A stretch of DNA of 7,015 bases from Bacteroidales bacterium. Its GTDB lineage: Bacteria > Bacteroidota > Bacteroidia > Bacteroidales > UBA7960. The notes under the pieces are model-generated. The model saw nothing but the letters and a program-made list of their open reading frames with translations, did no database searches and was not told the origin of the DNA. The stretch is from the NCBI GenBank assembly GCA_007128045.1, contig SKYG01000043.1, positions 1-7,015 of the forward strand, in the 5' to 3' direction. The translations under genes and the position numbers were made by a program. Positions 6,224-7,015 of this stretch are shown piece after piece. Position 1 is the first letter of the stretch. Each line of letters begins with the position of its first letter.

Positions 6224-6377
6224 GTAGAGACGCACGGCTGTGCGTCTCAGGAAGGCCGTGCGTCTCTAAGGGTGGTGACCCCGCACGCCGGTGGCAACCC
6301 CGTGCCACGGTTGGTGACCCGGCACGTAGGTGGCAACCCCACGCCGCGGGTGGGGGCGTATGCAATACGCCCCTACC
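6224..6377. repeat. Composite intergenic repeat D
   Basis: An inverted repeat at 6227-6248 (11-base arms, one G-T mismatch near the centre) is preceded by GTA, as in repeat C. It is followed by a second right half, GGCCGTGCGTCTCTA, at 6254-6268. Units of 19, 20, 19 and 20 bases follow at 6271-6289, 6290-6309, 6310-6328 and 6329-6348. The block ends in a different hairpin (6349-6377) instead of heptads. It starts 11 bases after the stop of the ATPase. Confidence 0.85.
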
Positions 6378-6392
6378 GTTTCGCATTTTTTT
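6349..6392 (+). terminator. GGGCGTAT hairpin with downstream T-run, possible terminator
   Basis: Arms 6349-6361 and 6365-6377 pair over 13 bases with one G-T pair and the loop GCA; the core is GGGGCGTAT/ATACGCCCC. Seven Ts lie at 6386-6392, eight bases past the stem, further than in a classical intrinsic terminator. It is unlike the GTAGAGACGCAC palindrome and is probably a second repeat family attached to the end of repeat D. It could still stop transcription from the ATPase before the HipBA promoter. Confidence 0.4.
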
Positions 6393-6395
6393 ACG

Positions 6396-6416
6396 TATAT
6401 TTGTATAATATATTAT
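6396..6416 (+). promoter_or_regulatory. HipBA promoter box with adjacent 12-base palindrome
   Basis: TATATTTG at 6396-6403 fits TAnnTTTG, 38 bases before the ATG at 6442. A perfect palindrome, ATAATATATTAT (6405-6416), covers the expected start of transcription and could be the site for HipB autorepression. It is pure A/T, so chance is a serious alternative. It resembles the TATAAT-N4-ATTATA site ahead of the other HipB-like gene. Confidence 0.45.
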
Positions 6417-6441
6417 CTAATAAACCCAGTAATATCAATTA

Positions 6442-6777
6442 ATGGATAAAATATTGGCTGATAATGATTTCGTTCTGGATGCATTTAACCCTTACGCCAT
6501 TGCCAAAGGGATTGCCCAGCGTATGAAAGCAAAGCGGCTGGCAATGAAACTTACGCAGCAGGCTTTGGCAAAGCGGTCGGGGGTAAGCCTGGGTTCGCTA
6601 AAACGATTTGAAAATAAGTATGAGATTTCCCTGAAACACTTGTTGCAGCTGGCGGTGATTCTCGATGCCACGGAAGCGTTTGCCAGCTTGTTTCCCGCTG
6701 CGCAATTCAACAGCATCGAAGAGGTATTAAAGGCCACCAAATCTAAAAAACCACAACGAGGAAGTAAGAATGCCTGA
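6442..6777 (+). CDS. hipB: XRE/HipB-like antitoxin and regulator
   Basis: 111 residues. After about 17 N-terminal residues comes an XRE helix-turn-helix, IAQRMKAKRLAMKLTQQALAK then RSGVSLGSLKRFE (about residues 24-57), with recognition helix near 49-56. LLQLAVILDATEAFASLF forms the following helices, and the tail is basic (KATKSKKPQRGSKNA). It probably dimerises, neutralises the HipA kinase encoded next and represses the shared promoter, as established for HipB. Its last 8 bases overlap the hipA start (ATGCCTGA at 6770-6777), which indicates translational coupling. It is only distantly like the HipB-like protein at 3110, so this is a separate module rather than a recent duplicate. The ATG at 6442 follows the promoter box and no nearer start fits. 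Confidence 0.88.
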   Translation: MDKILADNDFVLDAFNPYAIAKGIAQRMKAKRLAMKLTQQALAKRSGVSLGSLKRFENKYEISLKHLLQLAVILDATEAFASLFPAAQFNSIEEVLKATKSKKPQRGSKNA

Positions 6778-7015
6778 AGAAGTAACATTGATTCGTGTTT
6801 TTTACGGCAAAAGCCTGGTTGGTAAGCTTGCCCTGGGTCCTGACAGGCGATCTGTATTTGAATATGATGATCAATGGCTACAATCAGGTTTCTCCATTTC
6901 GCCCTTTTATTTGCCTTTGAAGGCAGGGTTGTCAACAGCCCGACCAACCCCTTTCGAGGGGATGTTCGGTGTTTTTTATGACAGCCTTCCCGATGGATGG
7001 GGCAAATTATTGATG
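6770..7015 (+). CDS. hipA: HipA-family Ser/Thr kinase toxin, 3' end outside window
   Basis: 82 codons are visible, open to the end of the window. The start ATG overlaps the HipB-like stop by 8 bases. Recognisable HipA N-terminal blocks are YGKSLVGKLAL (residues 12-22), FEYDDQWLQSGFSISPFYLPL (30-50) and PFEGMFGVFYDSLPDGWGKLL (61-81). These make up the N-terminal subdomain (Couple_hipA type). The catalytic Asp and activation-loop Ser lie beyond the window, so activity cannot be judged. In Escherichia coli HipA phosphorylates GltX and induces dormancy; that this homologue does the same is inferred from family only. It also shows what the truncated hipA at 3414 has lost. Confidence 0.92.
   Translation, partial: MPEEVTLIRVFYGKSLVGKLALGPDRRSVFEYDDQWLQSGFSISPFYLPLKAGLSTARPTPFEGMFGVFYDSLPDGWGKLLM

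Noticed and set aside
1216..6377. Composite repeats as integron attC sites
   Set aside because: The cassette-like layout suggests it, but I see no GTTRRRY/RYYYAAC core pairs framing the blocks, and the palindromes are perfect or nearly so without the extrahelical bases typical of attC. No integrase is in the window.
1216..6377. CRISPR array
   Set aside because: The 19/20-base units are contiguous with no unique spacers, the blocks are kilobases apart, and no cas gene is present.
6194..6442. 82-residue plus-strand ORF over repeat D
   Set aside because: It begins inside the end of the ATPase, consists mainly of repeat sequence, and ends at the hipB start. No coding signal of its own.

Overview
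The window looks like an accessory stretch of a Bacteroidota chromosome. This rests on three things seen in the sequence: four intergenic boxes of the form TAnnTTTG (the Bacteroidota -7 promoter element) 23-46 bases ahead of start codons, the absence of clear Shine-Dalgarno sequences, and the gene content (AAA_14/DUF4143 ATPases and HipBA modules, both common in that phylum). The genus cannot be told from here. All genes are on the + strand.

Layout. 1-1167: 5'-truncated AAA_14/DUF4143 ATPase. 1216-1361: composite repeat A. 1475-1524: promoter with an inverted repeat. 1525-2856: a second ATPase of a different subfamily, with an intact-looking PD-(D/E)XK-type motif; its stop codon runs into composite repeat B (2856-3026). 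3110-3427: HipB-like regulator, overlapped by a 19-codon remnant of hipA (3414-3473), followed closely by an unrecognised 417-residue protein (3483-4736). 4742-4847: composite repeat C. 4950-6212: a third ATPase, paralogous to the first. 6224-6377: composite repeat D. 6442-6777 and 6770-7015+: an apparently intact HipB/HipA pair that runs off the end.

Two things stand out. First, every transcription unit that ends inside the window is followed by a composite repeat of shared design: a GTAGAGACGCAC inverted repeat, then a tandem array of strictly alternating 19- and 20-base units (39-base period), sometimes ending in a 7-base tandem repeat or a second hairpin. This gives a cassette-like gene-repeat-promoter-gene pattern. 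Second, the first HipBA module has lost its toxin: only the first 19 codons of hipA remain, and an unknown gene sits where the kinase should be, about 10 bases after the remnant stop.

How the genes work together is mostly inference. The downstream HipBA pair should be a self-regulated toxin-antitoxin-type module. The orphan HipB-like protein may regulate the 417-residue gene. I know of no established cellular role for the AAA_14/DUF4143 ATPases. No RNA gene, CRISPR array, transposase or integrase is visible.
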